Below are positions 10,127-19,612 of a stretch of DNA of 64,000 nt, one piece after another. Location of the stretch: the NCBI RefSeq assembly GCF_024648825.1, contig NZ_JANBBE010000001.1, positions 1,798,001-1,862,000 on the forward strand. Reading direction: 5' to 3'. The notes under the pieces were generated by a model. That model saw only the letters and a list, made by a program, of their open reading frames with translations, had not been told where the DNA came from and did no database searches. Source of the DNA: Lentzea californiensis. GTDB taxonomy: Bacteria; Actinomycetota; Actinomycetes; Mycobacteriales; Pseudonocardiaceae. A program made the translations under genes and the position numbers. Every line of letters begins with the position of its first letter. Position 1 is the first letter of the stretch.

Positions 10127-10996
10127 ATGGCCGACAAGCTGCGCCTTATGGCAGTGCACGCACATCCCGACGACGAGTCGAGCAAGGGCGCGGCCTCGAT
10201 GGCTCGCTACATCGCCGAAGGGCACGACGTGATGGTCGTGACCTGCACCGACGGTGGTGCGGGCAGCATCCTCAACCCGGCGATGGACAGGCCGGACGTG
10301 CTCGAGAACATCATCGAGGTTCGCCGGGAGGAGATGGCCCGCGCGGCCAAGATCCTCGGCATCCAGCACCGCTGGCTGGGCTTCAAGGACTCGGGTCTCC
10401 CCGAGGGCGACCCGCTGCCACCGCTGCCCGAGGGGTGCTTCGCCCTCGTGCCGCTGGAGGAGTCGGTGCCGTCCCTGGTGGAGGCGATCCGCGACTTCCG
10501 CCCGCACGTCGTGGTGACCTACGACGAGAACGGCGGCTACCCGCACCCGGACCACATCCGCACGCACGAGATCTCGATGGCCGCCCTGGACGCGGCCGCC
10601 GACCCCGCCTACCAGCCAGAACTGGGCGAGGCCTGGGAAACGCAGAAGGTCTACTACGGCCACGGCTTCTCCCGCGCCAAGATCCTCGCGTTCCACGAGG
10701 CGATGGAGGCCCGCGGCATGGAGTCGCCGTACACCGAGTGGCTCTCGAACTGGAGCACCGACCGCCCGGACGTCATGGACCGCGTGACCACCCAGGTCGA
10801 ATGCGCGGACTACTTCGACGTCCGCGACGAGGCCCTGAAGGCCCACGCCACCCAGATCGACCCGACCAGCCGCTGGTTCGGCATCCCGATGGAACTGCAG
10901 CGAGAGATCTGGCCGACCGAGGAGTACGAGCTCGTCCGCTCCCTGGTCGACTCGACGCTGCCGGAGAACGACCTGTTCGCCGGAGTTAAGGTCTAG
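10127..10996 (+). CDS. mca: mycothiol S-conjugate amidase
   Basis: 289 residues of the LmbE/PIG-L Zn-dependent amidase family. Zn motifs are HAHPDDESSKG (about 9-19) and YPHPDHIRTHE (about 142-152). Mca cleaves mycothiol S-conjugates of toxins to a mercapturate and GlcN-Ins. The close paralogue MshB is ruled out mainly by the greA-DUF4307-mca-small membrane protein order, identical to Rv1080c-Rv1083, and by length. The ATG at 10127 (MADKLRLMAVHAHPDD) has AGGAGG 12 bases upstream; the ATG at 10088 would add an unlikely extension. Confidence 0.92.
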   Translation: MADKLRLMAVHAHPDDESSKGAASMARYIAEGHDVMVVTCTDGGAGSILNPAMDRPDVLENIIEVRREEMARAAKILGIQHRWLGFKDSGLPEGDPLPPLPEGCFALVPLEESVPSLVEAIRDFRPHVVVTYDENGGYPHPDHIRTHEISMAALDAAADPAYQPELGEAWETQKVYYGHGFSRAKILAFHEAMEARGMESPYTEWLSNWSTDRPDVMDRVTTQVECADYFDVRDEALKAHATQIDPTSRWFGIPMELQREIWPTEEYELVRSLVDSTLPENDLFAGVKV

Positions 10997-10998
10997 GG

Positions 10999-11283
10999 GT
11001 GCTCTCCCCAGACTTCTCCGTCGGCAGCACGGTGGCGCTCGTCGCCGTGCAGCCGTCGAACACGAACGACGACGACAAGGGCGGCCAGGGCGAGGACTTC
11101 GGCAAGTCCTCCCCGGTCGGCCTCGTCCTGCTGATCGTCTTCTTCATCGCGGTGTTCTTCCTCGTCAAGTCGATGAACAAGCACATCAAGGGCTTGCCCG
11201 CATCGTTCGACGAGCCGGCTGAGGCTTCTGAGGACGCTCCGGCGGCGCCTGCTTCCTCGAAGGCTGAGAAGAAGAAGGACTGA
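10999..11283 (+). CDS. small single-pass membrane protein (Rv1083-like)
   Basis: 94 residues from a GTG two bases after the mca stop. A short N-terminal tail is followed by one transmembrane helix (about 38-55; VGLVLLIVFFIAVFFLVKSM) and an Ala/Glu/Lys-rich cytoplasmic tail ending EKKKD. It sits where Rv1083 follows mca. Probably co-transcribed and translationally coupled with mca. Function unknown. Confidence 0.8.
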   Translation: MLSPDFSVGSTVALVAVQPSNTNDDDKGGQGEDFGKSSPVGLVLLIVFFIAVFFLVKSMNKHIKGLPASFDEPAEASEDAPAAPASSKAEKKKD

Positions 11284-11322
11284 CTCCTCGCTTGCCGCGG
11301 CGGTTGTCCGGCTCGCTGGATT

Positions 11323-11453
11323 GTCATGATCGCGAGTTGTCCACAGGTTGTAGCTCGCTGACCTGCGGAGATGCCTAGGCGCGGTAGCTTGTGGATACGC
11401 GGGAACGCAAATGGCGTTTCCTTCGTTCCGCAGGAGGAGGAAGCGCGGGGGCG
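11323..11453. repeat. dispersed repeat with DnaA-box-like sites, copy 1
   Basis: About 131 bp that align along their whole length with 25521-25650. Shared landmarks in order are CGAGTTGTCCACAG, TGACCTGCGGA, GTGGA, CGGGAAC, CGTTCCGCA and GGAAGCGCGGGGGCG. TTGTCCACA (11337-11345) equals the actinobacterial DnaA-box consensus; GTATCCACA is present inverted near 11390-11398. The gene-free stretch 11284-11790 holds this element and then the tandem arrays. A short open frame from 11411 is not supported by the second copy and is not called. Confidence 0.75.
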
Positions 11454-11606
11454 AGGGTCAGGACAGCTGGGGTGAGCCCGGCCATGTCAGATCTTCAGTG
11501 TCACGGCAGCTGAGCCGTGGATCACGGCCAGCCAGGCAAGCGTGGTCGACGGCCGGGATCACGGCCAACTCAGACGAGCGTGGCCGACGCCAGCGAGCAT
11601 GGGCGC

Positions 11607-11805
11607 CCGACGGCAGGGCAGCGAGCGCGGTGGACCCGACGGCAGGGCAGCGAGGGCGGTCGATCCGACGCCAGACCACGCCTGCGTAGTTGACCCGACG
11701 CCAGGCCACGCGAGCGCGCTCGGCCCGACGCCAGGCCACGCGAGCGCGCTCGGCCCGACGCCAGGTCACGCGAACGCGGTCGCCCCGAAGTCAGGCCAGC
11801 CGCGT
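11607..11805. repeat. 30-bp imperfect tandem repeat array
   Basis: About seven consecutive units of 29-30 bp begin with CCGACG-type starts at 11607, 11636, 11665, 11695, 11725, 11755 and 11785. The two units from 11695 and 11725 are nearly identical (core CCAGGCCACGCGAGCGCGC). A weaker pair of related units precedes it (about 11513-11590, GGATCACGGCCA twice). There are no unique spacers, so it is not CRISPR. The array runs into the 3' end of the last nucleotidyltransferase gene. Confidence 0.8.
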
Positions 11806-12549
11806 CGAGACCACGAAGTCGTGGACCTCCTCGGAGGCCGGCGGCTCCAACGGCAGATCGCTGCTCTCCCGCGCCTGCCGCAGCTCCTCGTGCCAGTGCG
11901 CGAGGTCCGCCTCCAGCCGTTCGGGAGCGGGCCTGCCCGGCACCCCGGCCAGCGCCCGGTGCTCGCCGAGGATCTTCGCCTCGATGAGTCCCGGCAGGTA
12001 GTCCGGGCCGTCGAGCTCCTCCAGCAACGTCGGCAGGTGCGCGTTCACCTGGCCGGTGCGCAGCAGGTGCACGCCGGTCAGCAGCGCGCGGAACGTGTAG
12101 AGCAGCGGCTTGATCTCGCCCGTCTTCTCGAACAGCCGCCACTGGGTGGCGGCGAACCCGCGGTAGTGGTGCCCGTGCCGTGAGGTCAGGCACCCGGCGG
12201 CCAGGGCGGCGAGCTTGCGGTGCGCGTCCGTGGTGTGCACGACCAGCGGCGAGAGCAGTTGCTCGAGCACGTAGCCGTTCGGGCGGGTCAGCAGCCGGCA
12301 GAACTTCTGCACGTCGTGCGTGACCAGGTCGATCTCGACGCCGTCGCGCACCCACATCCGTTCCTTGGTCTCCGGGCCGCGCCGCAGGCCGAGGACCTCG
12401 GCGAGCGGCAGCACGTGCACGCCGCGCAGGTCCACGTCCGAGTCGCGCGACGGGAAGCCGTACAGGTGCGCGCCGGACACGGTCGCGAACAGCAGGCCGT
12501 GCGACTGCTCGGCGACGACGGCGCTCAGGTCGGGTACTTCGTAGCTCAC
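11791..12549 (-). CDS. COG3541-type nucleotidyltransferase of the RNA-repair operon (distal)
   Basis: 252 residues. The pol-beta-type nucleotidyltransferase motif is SGAHLYGFPSRDSDVDLRGV (about 25-44), with Asp-x-Asp for metal and a third carboxylate in GVEIDLVTHDV. The helix FCRLLTRPNGYVLEQLLSPL matches the COG3541/YcgL-like family. The GTG at 12549 overlaps the upstream stop as GTGA and has AGGAGG 7 bases before it, so the ATG at 12579 is rejected. It is the last gene of a minus-strand operon hen1-pnkp-NTase-NTase. Its substrate is unknown; a role in adding nucleotides to or capping repaired RNA is inference. Confidence 0.85.
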   Translation of the reverse strand: MSYEVPDLSAVVAEQSHGLLFATVSGAHLYGFPSRDSDVDLRGVHVLPLAEVLGLRRGPETKERMWVRDGVEIDLVTHDVQKFCRLLTRPNGYVLEQLLSPLVVHTTDAHRKLAALAAGCLTSRHGHHYRGFAATQWRLFEKTGEIKPLLYTFRALLTGVHLLRTGQVNAHLPTLLEELDGPDYLPGLIEAKILGEHRALAGVPGRPAPERLEADLAHWHEELRQARESSDLPLEPPASEEVHDFVVSTRLA

Positions 12550-13160
12550 AACATCCTCCTGCGCACCGACACCAGCCAATCCTCCACCCGCGCCCGGTCC
12601 GGCTCCTCCGGTAGCGGGCCCTCAGCGCACGCGATCTCGTCGCCGAGCCGATGCGCCCACGCCACCGCGTCGTCCCAGGCCATCGAGCCGTCGCGGATCT
12701 GCAGCAACGAGCGGTCCGCCGTGATGTCGTAACGGCCGGTGCGCAGCAGGTTCAGCCCCACCAGCCGCAACCGCACGACGTGCATGAGCTGCTTCGGCTT
12801 GAGGTTGCGGCCTGCGCGTGACAGCTGCATCTCCGTTGCGCGCGTGAAGGCGCGCACGGCGTACCGGGAGAGGAACGCGGGCAACAGGTCCCGCAGCTCC
12901 TCTCCCATCGGCGTGCTGATCTCGACCAGCGGGCTCACCAGCGTTTCGAGCACCGTCGGGTTCGACTTGAGGCCCAGCCTGCAGAAGTGCTCGACCTCCC
13001 AGCTGAGCTGCTCCGGATCTGGCCCCTCGACCGAGGTCGGGGGTTTCTCCAGGCGCCAGAACGCTTCCGTGGGCGCGACGAACACCCCGCGTCTGTCCAC
13101 ATCAGACTCCACACTCGCGAGCCCGTAGGCGTGCGAGCCGATCACGGCTTCGAGGATCAC
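12546..13160 (-). CDS. COG3541-type nucleotidyltransferase of the RNA-repair operon (proximal)
   Basis: 204 residues from a GTG (VILEAVIGSHAYGL) overlapping the pnkp stop as GTGA. The catalytic motif is IGSHAYGLASVESDVDRRGV (about 6-25). The helix HFCRLGLKSNPTVLETLVSPLV parallels its downstream neighbour. Where the distal copy has Asp as third carboxylate (VEID), this protein has Glu in PEQLSWEVEHF, a difference that could affect activity. The two are remote paralogues of different length and may form a pair. The longer open frame to 13589 is only a shadow of pnkp. Confidence 0.82.
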   Translation of the reverse strand: MILEAVIGSHAYGLASVESDVDRRGVFVAPTEAFWRLEKPPTSVEGPDPEQLSWEVEHFCRLGLKSNPTVLETLVSPLVEISTPMGEELRDLLPAFLSRYAVRAFTRATEMQLSRAGRNLKPKQLMHVVRLRLVGLNLLRTGRYDITADRSLLQIRDGSMAWDDAVAWAHRLGDEIACAEGPLPEEPDRARVEDWLVSVRRRML

Positions 13161-15625
13161 AGTCTTGGGTCCACCGGTTCCGACTCGAGCGCGAGCACGC
13201 CGAAGACGCACTCGTGCACCCGCCACAGGGGTTCGCCGCGCACGAGGCGTTCCAAGGCCTCGATGCCCAGGGCGTACTCGCGCAGGGCGAGTCCGCGCTT
13301 GCGGCCGAGCGAACGCTTGCGCAGCCGCGAGAGGTTCTCGGGCGACGTGTAGTCCGGGCCGTAGATGATCCGCAGGTACTCGCGCCCGCGCACCTTCACA
13401 CCCGGCTGCACGCGTCCGCCGAGGTTCGCCAGCGGCTTCACGACCATGCCCTCGCCGCCGGCCGCGGTCAGGTCCTCCCACCACTTGACGCCGGCGGCCA
13501 CCTGCGCGGCGTCGTTCACGTCGACCACGAGGTGCCGGGTCCGCTGGAACAACGGTCCTTCGAGCTTGCCCAGCGTCTCCAGGTGCCACAGGTGCGAACG
13601 GTCATGGAACGTCCGGCCCTCCGCGGCGAGCAGCTGGAACGGCGCGACCCGCACGCCCTCCAGCCCGTCGGTGGGCCAGCAGTAACGCTCGTACGCCGCG
13701 CTGTAGGCAGCGGCGTTCGAGGCGCGCTGAGTCGTGCGTGCCAACAGTTCCGTGACGTCGACACCGCGCGAAGCGGCCGTTGCCAGTGCGTCGACCGCGA
13801 CCGGAAGCGCGCCGTTCGCCGCCGCGCCGACCGCCGCGTACTGCTCGCGGATCAGCCCGGACGCCTTGGCGTTCCACGGCATCAGCTCGGCGTCGATGAG
13901 CAGCCAGTCTGTAGCGAACTCCTCGAACAGCCCCGCACAAGCCGAACGCACGCCATCGAGCAGTTCGGTGCCCAACGCGCCGTCGAAGAACGCACGGCCG
14001 GTGCGCGTGTAGATCGCGCCACCAACCTTGCGCACCAGCAACACCGCGCGGGAGCCCATGTGCTTCTCCTCGCAGATCACCTGCTCGACGCGGGCCGACC
14101 TGTACTCCGCGAAGGCCTCCTCGGGGTGCTCCAGCACGTCGTCGCGCTGCGAGGTCGCCACAGGTGCCATCGTCGGCGGCAGGTACAGCAGCTCGTGCGG
14201 GTCGATCGCGAACCGGCTCATGACCTCCAGGGCCGAAGCGGACTGCTCCGCGCGGATCGTCACGGCACCCATCAGCGACGTGTCGACCCGGCGCGTCCCC
14301 GTGACGTCGGTGAGCGCCAGCACGTCCGCCGCGCGTTCGACGGCCTTCGGCGGGAACGGTGCGTCGTTCTCGTACCAGGTCTGGTGCGCCTTGACGGAGA
14401 CGAGCTCCTTCTCCGGGTAGCGCAACGCGGTCAGCTTGCCGCCGAACACCACGCCCGTCTCGAGGCACATGGTGTTGTTGATCCACTCGGCCTCGGGCGT
14501 CAGGACGTGCCCGTACAGCACCATCGCCGAGCCGCGGTAGTCGTTCGCCCACGGCAGGCGCACCGGCAGTCCGTGCGCGTCGGTCTCGCCGGTCGTGTCG
14601 CCGTACAGGGCGAAGCTGCGGACCTTCGCGGACGCACGGCCGTGGTAGCGCTCGGGCAGCCCGGCGTGCGCGACGACGAGCTTTCCGCCGTCCAGCACGT
14701 AATGCGCGACCAGGCTGTCGCAGAACTTCGTCGCGGCGAGGCGGAACTCCTCCGGCTCGTGCGCGAACTGCTCCAGCGACTTCTCCAGCCCGTGCCGGAC
14801 CGTCACCTTGTGGCCGCGCATCGCCCGCACGAGCTTCTCCTCGTGGTTTCCGCGCACGCTGAAGGCGTGACCGCCCGCGACCATGCCCATCACGAGACGC
14901 AGCACGCCCGGAGTGTCCGGGCCGCGGTCCACGAGGTCGCCGACGAACACGGCCTTGCGATCAGCCGGCGGAACGGCGTCGACCGCGCGGCCCTCGTCGT
15001 CGCGCACCAGGGTGTAACCGAGCTCGGTGAGCAGCTCCTCCAGCTCCGCGCGGCAGCCGTGCACGTCACCGAACACGTCGAACGGGCCGGTCTCGTGCTT
15101 GAGGTCGTTGAGCAGGCGCTCGTACACGATCGTCGAGTTGTCCACATCGGACTCGGAGCGCAGCACGTGGACGCGCTTGAACCCCTCCTTGCCGAGGAAC
15201 TTCAGCGAGCGCCGCAACGCCGCCCGGTGCCGCTTCACGACGTGCGCGCCGAAGTCGCGGTCGGGACGCTGCGCGTTGCGGGCAAGGCACACCTCGGTCG
15301 GGGTGTCGAGCACGATCGCGACCGGCAGCACGTTCGCCCTGCGCGCGACCTCGACCAGCCGGGCGCGGTCCTGCGGCTGCACGTTGGTCGCGTCGACCAC
15401 GGTGACGCGCCCGGCCTCCAGCCGCTTGCCCGCCACGTAGTGCAGCACGTCGAACGCTGCCGTGGACGCCGACTGGTCGTTCTCGTCGTCTGCCACGAGC
15501 GCGCGGAAGTAGTCGCTCGACAACACCTGCGTGGGCAGGAAGTGCTTGCGCGCGAACGTGGACTTGCCGGAACCGGAGGCGCCGACGAGCACCACCAGAC
15601 AGAGGTCGGGGATCTTCAGTTCCAT
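13157..15625 (-). CDS. pnkp: polynucleotide kinase-phosphatase-adenylyltransferase (bacterial RNA repair)
   Basis: 822 residues, close to the Clostridium thermocellum enzyme. Three modules: 5'-OH kinase with P-loop GASGSGKST (15-23, Lys21); calcineurin-like 2',3'-phosphatase with FGDVHG (Asp187, His189), GDLVDRGPD (about 229-237) and GNHEEK (about 259-264); ligase-type adenylyltransferase with Lys521 in CEEKHMGSRA. It heals broken RNA ends and works with Hen1, which methylates the terminal 2'-OH before sealing (established for the Pnkp/Hen1 system). Its ATG overlaps the hen1 stop by one base (TGATG), favouring coupling. The open frame to 15772 is extension into hen1. Confidence 0.95.
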   Translation of the reverse strand: MELKIPDLCLVVLVGASGSGKSTFARKHFLPTQVLSSDYFRALVADDENDQSASTAAFDVLHYVAGKRLEAGRVTVVDATNVQPQDRARLVEVARRANVLPVAIVLDTPTEVCLARNAQRPDRDFGAHVVKRHRAALRRSLKFLGKEGFKRVHVLRSESDVDNSTIVYERLLNDLKHETGPFDVFGDVHGCRAELEELLTELGYTLVRDDEGRAVDAVPPADRKAVFVGDLVDRGPDTPGVLRLVMGMVAGGHAFSVRGNHEEKLVRAMRGHKVTVRHGLEKSLEQFAHEPEEFRLAATKFCDSLVAHYVLDGGKLVVAHAGLPERYHGRASAKVRSFALYGDTTGETDAHGLPVRLPWANDYRGSAMVLYGHVLTPEAEWINNTMCLETGVVFGGKLTALRYPEKELVSVKAHQTWYENDAPFPPKAVERAADVLALTDVTGTRRVDTSLMGAVTIRAEQSASALEVMSRFAIDPHELLYLPPTMAPVATSQRDDVLEHPEEAFAEYRSARVEQVICEEKHMGSRAVLLVRKVGGAIYTRTGRAFFDGALGTELLDGVRSACAGLFEEFATDWLLIDAELMPWNAKASGLIREQYAAVGAAANGALPVAVDALATAASRGVDVTELLARTTQRASNAAAYSAAYERYCWPTDGLEGVRVAPFQLLAAEGRTFHDRSHLWHLETLGKLEGPLFQRTRHLVVDVNDAAQVAAGVKWWEDLTAAGGEGMVVKPLANLGGRVQPGVKVRGREYLRIIYGPDYTSPENLSRLRKRSLGRKRGLALREYALGIEALERLVRGEPLWRVHECVFGVLALESEPVDPRL

Positions 15626-16962
15626 CAGTTCACGTCCTTCGAGCTGAACACGGCCATCTGGGTCGGCGCGCCGCGTTCGGCGTCCTCCGGCCCGATCGGC
15701 ACGAAGCGCACCGCGTAGCCACGGCGTTCCGCGACGCCGCCGGCCCAATCCTGGAACTCCTGACGAGTCCATTCGAAACGGTGGTCGGAGTGCCGCAGCT
15801 GGCCTTCCGGCAACGTGTCGAACAGCGCGTTGTACTCGACGTTCGGCGTCGTCACCAGCACGGTCGCCGGGCGTGCCACGGTGAACACCGAGTGTTCCAG
15901 CGCGGGCAGGCGCGACGGGTCGACGTGCTCGACGACCTCCATCAGCACCGCCGCGTCATAGCCGGCCAGTTCGGTGTCCGCGTACGTCAAAGCCGACTGC
16001 CGCAACGTGATCCGCTCGCGCTGGCGCTCGCCCATGCGGTCCAGGTGCAGCTTGCGCGCGGCCTCCTGCAACGCCTTCGCGGACACGTCGACACCGTGGA
16101 TCTCCGTGAACTCAGGCTCGTTGACGAGAGCGCGCAGCAGCGCCCCGCCACCGCAGCCGAGGTCGAGCACGCGCTTGGCCCTGGCGTCCTTGAGCGCCTT
16201 GACCACGGCCTCCTTGCGCTGTGCGGCAAGGGAGATCTTCGGCTCGGCCAGCGCGTTGTCGAGCTCCTCGGGCTCGACCTCGTCGACGTCCGCGAGGCGT
16301 TCCAGGGCCGAGGTGATCAACGGTTGCTTGCGCGCCAGGTAGCGGGTGGTGATCAGCTCCTTGTCCGGGTGCGCCGCCAGCCAGCCGTCACCGGCCTTGA
16401 GCAGCTTGTCGACCTCGTCGGCCGCGACCCAGTAGTGCTTGCCGCCGTCGAGGACGGGCAGCAGCACGTAGAGGTGCTTCAGCGCGTCGCTGAGCCTGAC
16501 GGTGCCGGTCAGCGTCACGTCACCGAAGCGCGAATCGCCGTGCCCGGTCGTCTCGACGGTCCAGCCGAGGGGCGTGAACAGCCGCTCCGCGAGCCGGTGT
16601 GGCAGCGCGGGGATGCGGATGACCAGCGGGATCGGTGTCGCGGCGAGTTCGGGGTAGCTCTCGCTGCGGCCGTTCATGGCCGTGCGGAACACGCTGCCGA
16701 GCGCGACCGTGAGCAACGACCCGGCCGCGTACGGCCTGTCGTTGACGTATTGGGTGAGCGTGCTGCCGGGACCTCGGACGAGCGCGATCGGGTCGACCTC
16801 CAGCAGGAGGGCGACCGTGCATTCCTCGTTCGTCGCCTTCGGGTAGAAGACGTGCGCGACACCCGAGCTCGTCGTGAAGGACTGAGCCCGGTCGGGATGC
16901 TTGTGCAGCAGGTGGCCCAGGTCGGTCGCCGGCTGGTGCGTCGTGGTCATGGTGAGCAACAC
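15625..16962 (-). CDS. hen1: 3'-terminal RNA ribose 2'-O-methyltransferase Hen1
   Basis: 445 residues. The N-terminal half (about 1-240) is the bacterial Hen1-specific domain that contacts Pnkp. The C-terminal half is an AdoMet methyltransferase with VLDLGCGGGALL and the metal-site motif LMEVVEHVD plus downstream HSDHRFEWTRQEF, supplying the Glu/His ligands of Hen1 enzymes. It methylates the 2'-OH at the RNA 3' end at the repair junction. A GTG at 16962 (VLLTMTTTHQPATDLG) matches the conserved Hen1 N-terminus. It is first in the operon and divergent from the DUF255 gene; only 55 bp hold both promoters. Confidence 0.94.
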   Translation of the reverse strand: MLLTMTTTHQPATDLGHLLHKHPDRAQSFTTSSGVAHVFYPKATNEECTVALLLEVDPIALVRGPGSTLTQYVNDRPYAAGSLLTVALGSVFRTAMNGRSESYPELAATPIPLVIRIPALPHRLAERLFTPLGWTVETTGHGDSRFGDVTLTGTVRLSDALKHLYVLLPVLDGGKHYWVAADEVDKLLKAGDGWLAAHPDKELITTRYLARKQPLITSALERLADVDEVEPEELDNALAEPKISLAAQRKEAVVKALKDARAKRVLDLGCGGGALLRALVNEPEFTEIHGVDVSAKALQEAARKLHLDRMGERQRERITLRQSALTYADTELAGYDAAVLMEVVEHVDPSRLPALEHSVFTVARPATVLVTTPNVEYNALFDTLPEGQLRHSDHRFEWTRQEFQDWAGGVAERRGYAVRFVPIGPEDAERGAPTQMAVFSSKDVN

Positions 16963-17004
16963 GAGCGTGAGTCTGATCGAGATTCGCCCTCTGCGCTGCT
17001 GATT

Positions 17005-17010
17005 TAGTGT
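17005..17010 (+). promoter_or_regulatory. -10 element of the leaderless DUF255 gene
   Basis: TAGTGT ends 7 bases before the ATG at 17018, matching the spacing in other leaderless starts of this window. It favours 17018 over the in-frame GTG at 17009. Confidence 0.5.
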
Positions 17011-17017
17011 GGTTCGC

Positions 17018-18991
<1,974 letters not shown>

Positions 18992-19013
18992 CTGATTGCA
19001 GGCGTAGCGTCGG

Positions 19014-19048
19014 TTACAACGTAATCATGTAATCAGAGGCGGTTGTAA
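19014..19048 (+). promoter_or_regulatory. inverted repeat overlapping promoter and start codon
   Basis: TTACAAC (19014-19020) pairs with GTTGTAA (19042-19048); the second arm ends on the A of the ATG at 19048. Between them GTAATC occurs twice (19021 and 19029) in an AT-rich stretch likely to contain the -10. The layout suggests an operator controlling the downstream gene. Confidence 0.45.
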
Positions 19049-19602
19049 TGGGACGTGGATGGCGAGGACGAGGCGGGTGGCAGCAGGCTGACCTGCCCCC
19101 GGCCGACGACGCGGCGGCGTGGTTCGCGGGCAGGCTCCCGGACGGCTGGTTCACCGGTGCCGCCGAGGTGATCGTCGACCGCGAGGAGATCACGGTCATC
19201 GGCACGCTCGCGCCGCTGGAGGGCGAGTTCGACGACGCCTCCCGCTCGGCGGCCGAGTCGGGCCGCATCTCGCGCTGGCGCGAGGAAACGCGCGACGAAC
19301 GCATCGAGATCGCCCGGCAGGCCGAGCACCGCTACGGCCGCAAGGTCGCCTGGGGCGCTTCTCTGGGCGGCACGCGCGAACTGTTCACGCACCTGGCCGT
19401 GCCGGTCATGACGCGCCTGCGTCAGCCAGAACGCCAAGTGCTCGACACACTGGTCGCCGCCGGCGTGGCCCGCTCACGCGCAGACGCGTTGGCATGGGCC
19501 GTGCGCCTGGTGGGCGAGCACGCGGACACGTGGCTCGGCGAACTGCGCGATGCCATGTCCAAGGTCGACGATCTCCGCTCGCAGGGACCTGATCTGGCCT
19601 AG
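19048..19602 (+). CDS. conserved protein of unknown function
   Basis: 184 residues, soluble, no signal peptide. A Trp/Gly-rich start (MGRGWRGRGGWQQADL) leads into a compact alpha/beta region with RYGRKVAWGASLGGTRELF, then a mostly helical C-terminus (QPERQVLDTLVAAGVARSRA, LGELRDAMSKVDDL). GAGGCGG precedes the ATG. The helical C-terminus resembles a short DNA- or protein-binding bundle, but no family is identified. It is followed after 10 bp by the frameshifted gene at 19613. Confidence 0.65.
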   Translation: MGRGWRGRGGWQQADLPPADDAAAWFAGRLPDGWFTGAAEVIVDREEITVIGTLAPLEGEFDDASRSAAESGRISRWREETRDERIEIARQAEHRYGRKVAWGASLGGTRELFTHLAVPVMTRLRQPERQVLDTLVAAGVARSRADALAWAVRLVGEHADTWLGELRDAMSKVDDLRSQGPDLA

Positions 19603-19612
19603 TGTCCCGCGC

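Noticed and set aside
11411..11689. 92-codon frame starting in the DnaA-box repeat (MAFPSFRRRRKRGG)
   Set aside because: The second copy of the repeat has stops in this frame, and the rest lies in tandem-repeat DNA.
11607..11805. 30-bp repeats as a possible CRISPR array
   Set aside because: Units are directly adjacent and imperfect, without spacers, and no cas genes are present.
13214..15718. 834-codon plus-strand frame opposite pnkp
   Set aside because: Antisense shadow of a clearly identified three-domain enzyme; no coherent motif.
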